From the NCBI GenBank assembly GCA_031276475.1, contig JAISMZ010000176.1, positions 1 through 6,450 on the forward strand: 6,450 nucleotides of DNA, in the 5' to 3' direction. The position numbers were made by a program, and so were the translations under genes. The DNA is from Coriobacteriales bacterium. GTDB lineage: Bacteria > Actinomycetota > Coriobacteriia > Coriobacteriales > UBA8131. The notes beneath the pieces were generated by a model. It saw only the letters and a list, made by a program, of their open reading frames with translations, was not told the DNA's origin and did no database searches. The first letter of the stretch is position 1, and each line of letters starts with the position of its first letter. Of this stretch, positions 1 through 6,450 are shown piece by piece.

Positions 1-624
1 CTCGCGCATCTTACGGGCATCGTATCCCAGTTGGGTGATGACGTAGCGGGCGCCGGAGACGATCTTTTTCTCCAGCTTCCAGTACTGATTAAGGGCCTCG
101 GCCTCGGTGTATTTAAAGGGATTGACCACGACGCCGGCAAAGAAGTTCGCCGGCTGCTCGCGCAGCTCACCTTTTGCGGTCTTTTGCACCAGCCCCTCGT
201 TCATCTCCTCTATCATTGCCATGGTCTGTATCGGGTCGAGGTCAAAGACCGGCCGTGCCCTGCCCTCCCAACCGCCGGTAGGATAATCACCGGTCATCAC
301 CAGCAGGTTCTCGATGCCCTGGCGCTGCAAGGTATAAAATTGGCTATGCATCTGATTGCGGTTGCGGTCCTTACAGGTAAAATGGACCAGTGGCGTGATG
401 CCCTGGTCGTGCAGGTCGCGGCCAAAGGCGTCGGCCAGAAGTGCCGGGTTGCCGCTGGGATTGTCGGTCAGGGAAATGGCATGCACGCGCCCGGTGCTCC
501 AGACCTGGCGGGCTTCCTCAAACTCCCTGATCTGCGCCGGCTCAGCGGCTCCGCGCCCGGGAATCACCTCGCAGGTGATGGCGAACTCCCCGTTATCCAG
601 CGCTTCGCGCAGCTTGTTGGTCAT
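1..624 (-). CDS. metF: Methylenetetrahydrofolate reductase (MetF-type), C-terminal part cut by window edge
   Basis: The first 208 codons are visible; there is no stop before the left edge, so the 3' part lies outside. The family is a flavin-dependent TIM barrel that interconverts 5,10-methylene- and 5-methyl-tetrahydrofolate in the cytoplasm. Landmarks in order: a first strand ending ITCEVIPGRG (residues 16-25), whose Glu19 lines up with the catalytic Glu of the EFFPPK motif; VHFTCKDRN (80-88), equivalent to the PHLTC strand; VMTGDYPTGG (109-118), equivalent to ALRGDLPPG with the FAD-contacting Asp at 113; VVVNPFKYTEAE (165-176); and YVITQLGYD (194-202), with Gln198 at the folate-binding Gln. 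The start is ATG at 624-622, preceded by AGGGAG (635-630) at a 5-base spacing. The gene follows the PucR-like regulator in the same direction after 302 bases. It could serve methionine synthesis, or a methyl branch of one-carbon or demethylation metabolism; the sequence does not decide. Family assignment is firm, exact role is not. Confidence 0.9.
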   Translation of the reverse strand, partial: MTNKLREALDNGEFAITCEVIPGRGAAEPAQIREFEEARQVWSTGRVHAISLTDNPSGNPALLADAFGRDLHDQGITPLVHFTCKDRNRNQMHSQFYTLQRQGIENLLVMTGDYPTGGWEGRARPVFDLDPIQTMAMIEEMNEGLVQKTAKGELREQPANFFAGVVVNPFKYTEAEALNQYWKLEKKIVSGARYVITQLGYDARKMRE

Positions 625-746
625 ACTCGCTCCCTGGTCTGTTTGGCAGGCGCGGGAATCCGTAGAAATCGCAAAAATCCCAGTGCTTGCAGCCATGGCT
701 CCATTTTGCAGCACAAAAGCGCGTTTGGCGACCTGCGACAGATATG

Positions 747-767
747 AAGTGCACGATGTACAAGTGC
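747..767. promoter_or_regulatory. Candidate operator: direct repeat over an imperfect palindrome
   Basis: AAGTGC occurs at 747-752 and again at 762-767, exactly 15 bases apart. The intervening bases form an imperfect dyad, TGCAC-gat-GTACA at 750-762, with 4 of 5 arm pairs complementary. It lies about 123 bases upstream of the metF start codon, between metF and the gene for a DNA-binding regulator, which is where an operator would be expected. That it binds the regulator is inference; short repeats like this can arise by chance. Confidence 0.3.
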
Positions 768-868
768 GCCCAATGATCCTGTGCGTTTAGTCCAGAAGCG
801 GCGGTGCATTCTGGTAGAAGCCGCAACGCGACCGGGACGAATGCGCAGCTGAGTGGTGGAGACAATGG

Positions 869-908
869 GGTGGCTATGGAGCAGGACGCAGCATTGACAG
901 CAGCCACC
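869..908 (-). repeat. Inverted repeat just downstream of the regulator stop codon
   Basis: GGTGGCT at 869-875 and AGCCACC at 902-908 can form a 7-bp stem with a 26-base loop, starting about 19 bases after the regulator stop codon. On the minus strand it is not followed by a run of T, so it does not qualify as a normal intrinsic terminator. It may be an mRNA 3'-end hairpin or chance. Confidence 0.22.
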
Positions 909-926
909 GCCCCGTCGCCGCAGCGG

Positions 927-2456
927 TTACAGTTCGCCCAACATTCGTAGCGAGACCATCAAGGTCAAACGCACCTCGGGGTCGTTCTCAAAATCCATTC
1001 GCGTAAGAAAGCGGATCTGAGCAACTTTGCTGGTCAGCGTATTGCGATGGAGGTAGAGCTCGCGCGCTGCCGAAGCGATTCGCATGTCGTGGCGCAGGAA
1101 GACGGCCAGAATATGCACCAGATCGGTGCCGTATTTTCGGTCATAGCGGTTGAGTTGCACCAGCCCACGCGGGATTATCGCCTCCAGGGAGACGGACTCG
1201 CTGCAGGTCTGGATCAAAAACTCCATAAAATGGGCCTCAAAGCGGTGATAGGGGTGCACCGTCCCGCTGGCCAAGTCGGCGTCGGTGCCCATTTTTTGGG
1301 CAGCCAGTGCCAGCTCAAAATGCTGCTTCAGGGCATGAAAGCCGTCAAAGATATTACTTACTCCAATGCTCGTCTCCAAATGCGCCAGCTGGGCTACCAT
1401 CAACTCGAGGATATCGTCCTGGGCGACCGTACTCTGATCGGCATTGATCACAAAGACGATGATGTTCTGGTAAACGGTATAGATCATCTGGCTGATCTGT
1501 GCGGCGACCCGCTTGGCGGTTGCCGTCAGCAGCCCCGAGGGGTAAACAGGATTGGTGGGCACGGCAACGATGCAGTAATAGGAGTCGTTCTCGTGCCAGG
1601 CCATCGTCTTAAGCGCCGCATCGATGACAGATTCCTGCACCTGCCCGCTCGCCAAAAGCAGTTGCAACATCGCGTCCACCGCTCGCGGTGCCGAGGTGTT
1701 CCATTCCTCCATATAGGTCAGGCCGTTTTTGAGGATATCGGTCATTAGCAATAGCAGTGAGTAGTCTCGCTTACTAAACGGCCGGCCGGCCTGGCTGAAC
1801 GAAAGCGTCGCCACCAGATGTCCGCTGATGAAGATGTTCTGACTGAGGAATTCTCCTCGCGCCAAGATGAAGGGTTCGTCGTGAGCGTAGGCGCTCTCGC
1901 TGAAACGGTCCAGCGTCAGGACGCTCAGGGCCGGATCGTCGTTGTCGATGATAAAGCGGTGCCCCCGACTCGCCAGCGTATGCTCGTCCTCCTCAGCCAC
2001 CGAGAACAGCACCTGTAAAAAGGAGTCCACCAAATGGATCGGACGGCGGATTATTGGCAAGGATATCTCGGCCAGGCGCTTCAGGCGTTTTTTGGTTATC
2101 AGCAGGTCGTGCATCTGCTCGCCCCAGAGATTGTAGGCACCAAACAGCGCCGCCACCTCGGAGAACAGCTTTGAGAGTTGCACGGAGGCAGGCACCCAGA
2201 CGATATTGCAATGCAGCTTGAACAGGGCGCGAGGCGGCTTGCCGATAACCAGAAGGCTGGAGGATTCGGTGACCAACTTGATGTTTTCGGGAGTCAGCAG
2301 GCTGGACTCAACAATGTAGAGCAGGCTGCGCCGTGTCTCGGTGCCGTCAAAGAGCGCTGGGAAGCGCAGCCGACGAACCGGGTAGTCCTCCTCGATGCGC
2401 ACCTGGGGCGCATATCCGGCGAGGTCGTCCGCAATGATGTGCAGATTGAGCTCCAT
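927..2456 (-). CDS. PucR/CdaR-type transcriptional regulator, 509 aa
   Basis: A cytoplasmic DNA-binding regulator. The C-terminus (about residues 443-506) is the helix-turn-helix typical of PucR/CdaR proteins: a helix around HILAVFLRHDMR, then ASAARELYLHRNTL (461-474) as the recognition part, then the conserved tail around NDPEVRLTLMVSLRML. Residues about 290-400 resemble the degenerate GGDEF-like middle domain of this family (IVAVP, NIIVFVIN, TSIGVS followed by a helix with ALAAQKMG). The GGDEF signature is absent, so it is not expected to make cyclic di-GMP. The N-terminal 280 residues, probably sensory, match nothing I can name. There are no membrane segments. I chose ATG 2456-2454 because the open frame extending upstream to 2675 runs through tRNA-Cys into tRNA-Gly, and because GGAAAGGG (2469-2462) sits 5 bases before this ATG. 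The gene starts 47 bases after tRNA-Cys. Target genes and ligand are unknown; metF downstream is the obvious candidate. The coding sequence appears less GC-rich than mfd. Confidence 0.88.
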   Translation of the reverse strand: MELNLHIIADDLAGYAPQVRIEEDYPVRRLRFPALFDGTETRRSLLYIVESSLLTPENIKLVTESSSLLVIGKPPRALFKLHCNIVWVPASVQLSKLFSEVAALFGAYNLWGEQMHDLLITKKRLKRLAEISLPIIRRPIHLVDSFLQVLFSVAEEDEHTLASRGHRFIIDNDDPALSVLTLDRFSESAYAHDEPFILARGEFLSQNIFISGHLVATLSFSQAGRPFSKRDYSLLLLMTDILKNGLTYMEEWNTSAPRAVDAMLQLLLASGQVQESVIDAALKTMAWHENDSYYCIVAVPTNPVYPSGLLTATAKRVAAQISQMIYTVYQNIIVFVINADQSTVAQDDILELMVAQLAHLETSIGVSNIFDGFHALKQHFELALAAQKMGTDADLASGTVHPYHRFEAHFMEFLIQTCSESVSLEAIIPRGLVQLNRYDRKYGTDLVHILAVFLRHDMRIASAARELYLHRNTLTSKVAQIRFLTRMDFENDPEVRLTLMVSLRMLGEL

Positions 2457-2461
2457 GCCAG

Positions 2462-2469
2462 CCCTTTCC
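2462..2469 (-). promoter_or_regulatory. Ribosome binding site that fixes the regulator start
   Basis: On the minus strand GGAAAGGG ends 5 bases before ATG 2456-2454. It is a purine-rich, imperfect Shine-Dalgarno at normal spacing. It supports this start over the in-frame ATG at 2675, whose coding sequence would have to pass through both tRNA genes. Confidence 0.55.
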
Positions 2470-2503
2470 GTACTATCCACATGCTGTTGAATGCGGAAAA
2501 GTT

Positions 2504-2577
2504 TGGAGGCGACGACCGGATTTGAACCGGTGATAAAGGCTTTGCAGGCCTCTGCCTTACCACTTGGCCACGTCGCC
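2504..2577 (-). tRNA. tRNA-Cys (anticodon GCA)
   Basis: A complete cloverleaf can be folded by hand: a 7-bp acceptor stem GGCGACG/CGTCGCC with no mismatch, D arm GCC...GGC around AAGTGGTAA, anticodon stem GAGGC/GCCTT around loop CTGCAAA (anticodon GCA), a four-base variable loop, and T arm ACCGG/CCGGT around TTCAAAT. The discriminator base is U, the known identity element of tRNA-Cys. The 3' CCA is encoded (2506-2504). Length is 74 bases including CCA. The 5' end lies 2 bases after the T run of the terminator that separates it from tRNA-Gly. Confidence 0.97.
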
Positions 2578-2579
2578 TG

Positions 2580-2618
2580 AAAAAAAGACCGGTTTGACTG
2601 TTGAGCGCCAAACCGGTC
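2580..2618 (-). terminator. Intrinsic terminator between tRNA-Gly and tRNA-Cys
   Basis: On the minus strand GACCGGTTT (2618-2610) pairs perfectly with AAACCGGTC (2595-2587), giving a 9-bp stem with a 14-base loop. Seven T residues (2586-2580) follow directly. This is a textbook rho-independent terminator for the tRNA-Gly transcript, beginning 12 bases after the encoded CCA. Its T run ends 2 bases before the tRNA-Cys 5' end. The opposite strand lacks a T run after the stem, so it is directional. Confidence 0.85.
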
Positions 2619-2630
2619 GGATGCGGCGCT

Positions 2631-2706
<76 letters not shown>

Positions 2707-2847
2707 TTGCGCAAACATTTATTCTACGAAAGTTGGGCGATTGGCGCAAGGGGGTATTTTGTGGGCGGTGGCGGCGGTTCCGCGCGATGCCGGCGGCTCA
2801 GGCAGCTCCAGCAGCTCCACGTCAAGCGCGAGCGGGCTCAGCCAGGG
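2707..2847. other. Spacer between mfd and tRNA-Gly
   Basis: 141 bases that hold the tRNA-Gly promoter near the tRNA end. I see no small gene. No strong hairpin followed by T residues appears after the mfd stop codon, so mfd has no recognisable intrinsic terminator here. Transcription may read into the tRNA unit or end by another mechanism. Confidence 0.5.
2721..2749 (-). promoter_or_regulatory. Sigma-70-type promoter for tRNA-Gly
   Basis: On the minus strand a -35 box TTGCGC (2749-2744) and a -10 box TAGAAT (2726-2721) are separated by exactly 17 bases. Fourteen bases separate the -10 box from the tRNA 5' end, so the RNA would carry a 5' leader of about 7 bases for RNase P to remove. The region just after the -10 box (AAATGTT) is A/T-rich. 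A perfect palindrome TTGCGCAA (2707-2714) lies in that short leader. Confidence 0.8.
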
Positions 2848-5800
2848 TCAGTCGGGCTCCGGCGACTCCTCGTCGGATCGCAGCAGCTTGCCGAGGGATT
2901 GCAGCAACTCAATCAGCGTCCCCAGAGCGCCGGTGTTCTCACTCACGGGAAAGATCAGGCGATGCGAGGTGGCAAAGTAGGTGGCGTGGTGCTGCTTGGC
3001 CCAGGCCCGCTGCTCGGCGTTTAAGGTGACCGGCTCCAGGCTGAGTTTACCGCGAACGAGCCCGACCGTCTCCACACCTGATTCTGCGGCAAGGACTTTT
3101 GCACGGGCACGGTTGACGAGGTTGGCAGCCGGCGCGGGCAGGGCGCCGTAGTCGTTTTGGAGACGGTCGTGGTAGGCCTCGGCGTCGGCCAGAGAGGCGA
3201 TGGCGGCAATGCGGCGGTACCAGGTGACGCGCTCGTCGGCGGCAGCGATGTATTCCTCGGGGAGGTAGAAGTGCAACGGCAGGTCGATGCGCACCTCGGG
3301 GTGGGCCTCTGTGGGCAGGGCCCGGGTCTGCTCCACGGCTTCCTGGAGCATGTTGGCAAAGAGGTCAAAGCCCACGGCGGCCAGGTTGCCGCTCTGCTCG
3401 GCTCCCAGAAGCGAGCCGGCGCCGCGGATCTCGAGGTCGCGCAGGGCGATGCGCATGCCGCTGCCCAGGTCGCGGTGCTCGGTCAGAGCGCTCAGGCGAT
3501 CCGCCGCGGTGTCGGTTAGGGCCTCCGCCGAGGGAAAGAGGAAATAGGCCCAGGCCTGGGCGTGCGAGCGGCCAACGCGGCCTTTGAGCTGGTAGAGCTG
3601 GGCTAAGCCGAGGCGCTGCGAGTCCTCGATGATCAGGGTGTTGGTGTGGGGATTGTCCAGGCCGCTCTCGATTATCGTGGTGGCCACCAGCACGTCTATC
3701 TGGTTGGCGGCAAAGCGCTCCATCACCGCCTCCAGCTCGTGCTCGCTGAGCTTGCCGTGGGCCACGGCGATGCGAGCCTCGGGGGCGGCGGCAACTACGC
3801 GGGCCACGGCGTCGTCTATCGAGCGCACCCGGTTGGAGACATAGTAGACCTGCCCGCCGCGCGCCAGTTCGCGCCGGATGGCCGCCGAGACCAGATCCTC
3901 GTCCCACTCGCCAACGTGCACCTCCACCGGCGTGCGGGCCGCCGGCGGCGTGTCTATCAGCGACAGGTCGCGCACGCCGCTGAGGGCCATCTGCAAGGTG
4001 CGCGGGATAGGCGTGGCCGAGAGTGTGAGTACGTCTATCTGCTCGCGCAGGTTCTTCAGCTGCTCCTTGTGTTGAACGCCAAAGCGCTGCTCCTCGTCGA
4101 TGATCACCAGCCCCAGGCGTTTGGGATTGACGTCGGCCGAAAGCAGGCGGTGGGTGCCTATCAAAACATCGCAGCGCCCGGCCGCAACCGCCGCCAGTGT
4201 GGCCTTTTGCTGGGCACCGCTGCGAAAGCGCGAGAGCACCTCAACCTGCACGGCAAAAGGCTCAAGGCGTTCGGAGAAGGTCGTGTAGTGTTGTTGTGCG
4301 AGAATCGTCGTCGGGCAGAGCAGCATCACCTGTTTGCCGCCCTGCACCGCCTTAAAGGCCGCTCGCAGCGCCACCTCGGTCTTGCCAAAGCCAACGTCGC
4401 CGCAGATCAGGCGATCCATCGGCCGGGGGGATTCCATGTCGGCTTTAACGTCGGCGATGGCCTGAATCTGGTCGGGTGTCTCGTCGTAGGCAAAGAGCAG
4501 CTCCATCTCGTACTGGGCAGGCGTGTCGGGCGGAAAGGCAAAACCTGCGGCGGTGGAGCGGCGGGAGTAGAGGTCCACCAGGTCAAAGGCCAGCTGGCGG
4601 GCGGCCTTGCGAGCCTTGCCGGTGGCCCGCGACCAGTCGGCGGTGTTCAGGCGGGTCAGACGCGGGGCCTTGCCCTCGGGGCCGACGAAACGGGTGATGG
4701 CGGCGATATTCTCCACAGGAGTAAATAGCTTGTCACCCTGAGCATATTCGAGATAGAGATAATCGCGCTCGACGCCGTCTATCTCCTGGCGGACCATATC
4801 GCGAAACAGCGCGATGCCGTGGGTCTCGTGCACAACGTAGTCGCCAGGCTTAAAGGGAAAGGTTATCTGCGTGATGTCGATGCTGCGGCGGCTGCGGGCG
4901 GACTTCAGGGTCTGGCGGGCCGCGACGTCGGCGAGCGTGATGAGGGCCAAAGCGGCCTGGGGCAGGATCAGCGAGGTGGGCAGGTCGATGCTGGCGATCA
5001 GGGCGATGTTGGGGGTTGGCGGCGGCGTGGGTGCGGCATCCGCTACTGGAGCCGCTGCCGTCTGCCCCGCCTCCGGCGCGTTCTCAAAAGCGATATGGGC
5101 GTCACTCAAGGCCAGCTTGAGGCTCTCGCGCACGCGGCGGTCAGGCTCGCAGACGATGGTCAGGCTGCGTTTGGAGAGCGCCGCGCGCACGGTCGCCACC
5201 AGGCGCTCCTCGCTGCCCGAGGTGTTGGCATGGCGGACGTCCAACTGTGCATTCGGCGTCGCACCTTTATGCATCAACGAGAGTAAGGTAAGGCGCTGTT
5301 GGGAGCCAAAGTCCAGCTCAGCCGGCGGCAGGTAGAGACCGTCGAGGCGGGCACGATGCTCGGCGGCCGACGCAACAACATCTTCGTAGTAATGCGCAAC
5401 ATCATCAAACAAAGCCCGCGGCTCCTGTAGCACGACCAGAGCGGCGGGATGCAACCATGCAAGTGGCGAAGAGGTCCGCTCGTAAAGCCAGGGCAGATAG
5501 AGCTCGGCCGCGCGAAACTCCCGCCCCTGCTCAAAGGATTCCAGATCCTCGCGGATACTGCGAGGAAAACTGCTCATATCGCTGGCCGTGTACGCGGCGC
5601 GACTCAGGCGCCTAACAGCCGCTTCGTCCACGATGAACTCCCGGGCAGCAAAGACCTCGGTAGCCGGCAGGTCGCCAATCGTCTGGTTGGTGCTGGGAAC
5701 GATGCGACGGATCGCCTCCACTTCATCGTCAAAGAACTCAACACGCACCGGATACGCCGCGGCGGCACCAAAGATGTCCAAAACATCGCCGCGCAGCACA

Positions 5801-6450
5801 AAGCTGCCCGGTCCCTCCAGGCGCTCCAGGCGCTCATAGCCGCGCCGCGAAAGCTCGGATGCAAGGGCGCTGAGCGGCAAGGCCTCAGTGTGGAGGCGGA
5901 CGCCATCGTCGCAGGTCGCAGCCGCCGCGTGGAGACGGGCGCTCTCGTCACCGACCGCAGCCGCCGGGGTGAGGCCGTCGCAGGTCGCAGCCGCCGCCAC
6001 CGACTGACCGAGCGCAAATCGCAGCGGCTGAAAAGCGAGGGAGTCGCCGCCCGCAGCAGCAGCCGGCACCGCCCGCAGCAGCGACCGGGCGCTGGCTACC
6101 ACAACCACAGGCGCACCGCTGGCCAAGGCCCACAGCGCCTGATTGCGCTGCCCGCACTGGTCTACGCTGCGCGGCATTGCGCCCCAGGGCGTATCCGTTC
6201 GCAGCGGCAGGTGCAGCACAGCCTCGCGTCCCAACCAGGCAGCGATATCGCGCACCGTCCGCTGGGCGGCCTCCTCCCCCGCCACCACTACCAGCATCGT
6301 TTGCGGACGCCGCGCAAAGGCCGCAGCCGTAAGAAAGGCGCGCGCACTGAGCGGCACCGCCACCGCAGCGTCGCGTCGCCCATCCAACAGTTCCGTCGCC
6401 GGCCACAAAGCCTGAGAAGCAAAGAGCCTCTCCGCAAGCATATTAAGCAT
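2848..6450 (-). CDS. mfd: Transcription-repair coupling factor Mfd, 1200 aa
   Basis: Mfd is an ATP-driven DNA translocase that dislodges RNA polymerase stalled at DNA damage and recruits UvrA for nucleotide excision repair. The N-terminal part is UvrB-like (GYERLERLEGPGSFVLRGDVLDIF at about 204-227, then PVRVEFFDDEVEAIR). An Ala/Pro-rich linker (461-481) leads to the RNA polymerase-interacting domain (about 530-590: PGDYVVHETHGIALF, DYLYLEYAQGDKLFTPVEN). The motor follows: Walker A GDVGFGKTE (684-692), LCPTTILAQQ (711-720), DEEQ (785-788), TLSATPIPRT (809-818), ATTIIESGLD (923-932), and QLKGRVGR (954-961) within the region containing the family's TRG motif. The regulatory C-terminal domain spans about 1050-1160. 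Length is near the usual 1150-1180 residues; the excess is explained by an insertion at about 151-191. The first codon sits exactly at the window edge; ATG codon 4 is an alternative start, and an earlier start outside the window cannot be excluded. Identity is certain. Confidence 0.97.
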   Translation of the reverse strand: MLNMLAERLFASQALWPATELLDGRRDAAVAVPLSARAFLTAAAFARRPQTMLVVVAGEEAAQRTVRDIAAWLGREAVLHLPLRTDTPWGAMPRSVDQCGQRNQALWALASGAPVVVVASARSLLRAVPAAAAGGDSLAFQPLRFALGQSVAAAATCDGLTPAAAVGDESARLHAAAATCDDGVRLHTEALPLSALASELSRRGYERLERLEGPGSFVLRGDVLDIFGAAAAYPVRVEFFDDEVEAIRRIVPSTNQTIGDLPATEVFAAREFIVDEAAVRRLSRAAYTASDMSSFPRSIREDLESFEQGREFRAAELYLPWLYERTSSPLAWLHPAALVVLQEPRALFDDVAHYYEDVVASAAEHRARLDGLYLPPAELDFGSQQRLTLLSLMHKGATPNAQLDVRHANTSGSEERLVATVRAALSKRSLTIVCEPDRRVRESLKLALSDAHIAFENAPEAGQTAAAPVADAAPTPPPTPNIALIASIDLPTSLILPQAALALITLADVAARQTLKSARSRRSIDITQITFPFKPGDYVVHETHGIALFRDMVRQEIDGVERDYLYLEYAQGDKLFTPVENIAAITRFVGPEGKAPRLTRLNTADWSRATGKARKAARQLAFDLVDLYSRRSTAAGFAFPPDTPAQYEMELLFAYDETPDQIQAIADVKADMESPRPMDRLICGDVGFGKTEVALRAAFKAVQGGKQVMLLCPTTILAQQHYTTFSERLEPFAVQVEVLSRFRSGAQQKATLAAVAAGRCDVLIGTHRLLSADVNPKRLGLVIIDEEQRFGVQHKEQLKNLREQIDVLTLSATPIPRTLQMALSGVRDLSLIDTPPAARTPVEVHVGEWDEDLVSAAIRRELARGGQVYYVSNRVRSIDDAVARVVAAAPEARIAVAHGKLSEHELEAVMERFAANQIDVLVATTIIESGLDNPHTNTLIIEDSQRLGLAQLYQLKGRVGRSHAQAWAYFLFPSAEALTDTAADRLSALTEHRDLGSGMRIALRDLEIRGAGSLLGAEQSGNLAAVGFDLFANMLQEAVEQTRALPTEAHPEVRIDLPLHFYLPEEYIAAADERVTWYRRIAAIASLADAEAYHDRLQNDYGALPAPAANLVNRARAKVLAAESGVETVGLVRGKLSLEPVTLNAEQRAWAKQHHATYFATSHRLIFPVSENTGALGTLIELLQSLGKLLRSDEESPEPD
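5907..5997 (-). repeat. Imperfect repeats inside mfd encoding an Ala-rich insertion
   Basis: The same 22-base sequence occurs at 5907-5928 and 5976-5997, 69 bases apart, which is exactly 23 codons. A diverged copy (17 of 22 identical) lies between them at 5946-5967. In protein they give AAAATCDG (152-159), PAAAVGDE (162-169) and AAAATCDD (175-182). All offsets (30, 39, 69) are multiples of three, so the reading frame is kept. The repeats lie within a stretch of about 40 residues that the UvrB-like module of other Mfd proteins lacks. Confidence 0.8.

Larger units (their letters stand above)
625..926. other. 302-base intergenic gap between regulator and metF
   Basis: No credible gene is seen here. 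A minus-strand open frame of about 104 codons (907-593) runs through the gap into the metF start out of frame. It has no recognisable protein features and looks like chance. The gap presumably holds the metF promoter and leader, but I could not find a convincing pair of -35/-10 hexamers with 16-18 base spacing. It does hold the small repeat/palindrome at 747-767, a weak inverted repeat just after the regulator (869-908), and the metF Shine-Dalgarno at 630-635. Confidence 0.6.

Noticed and set aside
31..747. Plus-strand open frame (238 codons) opposite metF
   Set aside because: Antisense to the clearly recognisable MetF barrel motifs.
593..907. Minus-strand open frame of about 104 codons in the gap before metF
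   Set aside because: It overlaps the metF start out of frame, has no family resemblance, and has a composition that looks like translated non-coding DNA.
869..908. Intrinsic terminator after the regulator
   Set aside because: The stem is only 7 bp with a 26-base loop and no T run follows, so it is kept only as a weak inverted repeat.
1047..1748. Plus-strand open frame (233 codons) opposite the regulator
   Set aside because: Antisense shadow of a recognisable regulator; no ribosome binding site or domain seen.
1..2577. Genomic island inserted at tRNA-Cys, suggested by a lower-GC regulator next to a tRNA gene
   Set aside because: No integrase and no duplicated tRNA 3' end was found in the window, and the composition difference alone is weak evidence.
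3646..4728. Long plus-strand open frame (360 codons) opposite mfd
   Set aside because: It is antisense to the conserved Mfd motor. Long antisense frames are common in high-GC genes and its residues resemble no protein family.

Overview
The window is a chromosomal segment with every supported gene on the minus strand. Read in the direction of transcription (right to left) it holds: mfd (6450 to 2848, transcription-repair coupling factor); a short spacer with a strong sigma-70-type promoter; tRNA-Gly(GCC); an intrinsic terminator; tRNA-Cys(GCA); a PucR/CdaR-type transcriptional regulator (2456 to 927); a 302-base gap; and the first 208 codons of a methylenetetrahydrofolate reductase (MetF-type), cut by the left edge.

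The high G+C content, the Ala/Arg-rich Mfd, a TTGCGC-17-TAGAAT promoter, tRNA genes that encode their own CCA ends, and a PucR-like regulator next to a MetF-type enzyme suggest a high-GC Gram-positive anaerobe. My best guess is the Coriobacteriia/Eggerthellaceae (Eggerthella, Gordonibacter, Adlercreutzia and relatives), where such regulators are numerous. This is inference from the look of the proteins, not from a search. The regulator reads as visibly less GC-rich than mfd.

The right half (mfd, tRNAs) is housekeeping: Mfd removes stalled RNA polymerase at DNA lesions and recruits UvrA. The left half looks like a one-carbon module. The regulator lies directly upstream of, and in the same direction as, the metF-type gene, and the gap between them carries a small repeat/palindrome that could be its operator. 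The ligand and the target genes cannot be read from the sequence.

Nothing here amounts to a new defence, mobile or RNA system: no CRISPR, insertion sequence or phage gene is visible. The points most worth a second look are the intrinsic terminator placed between two tRNA genes and abutting the second; the regulator beginning 47 bases beyond tRNA-Cys with no convincing promoter of its own; and a roughly 40-residue insertion in the UvrB-like part of Mfd built from a duplicated 22-bp repeat.
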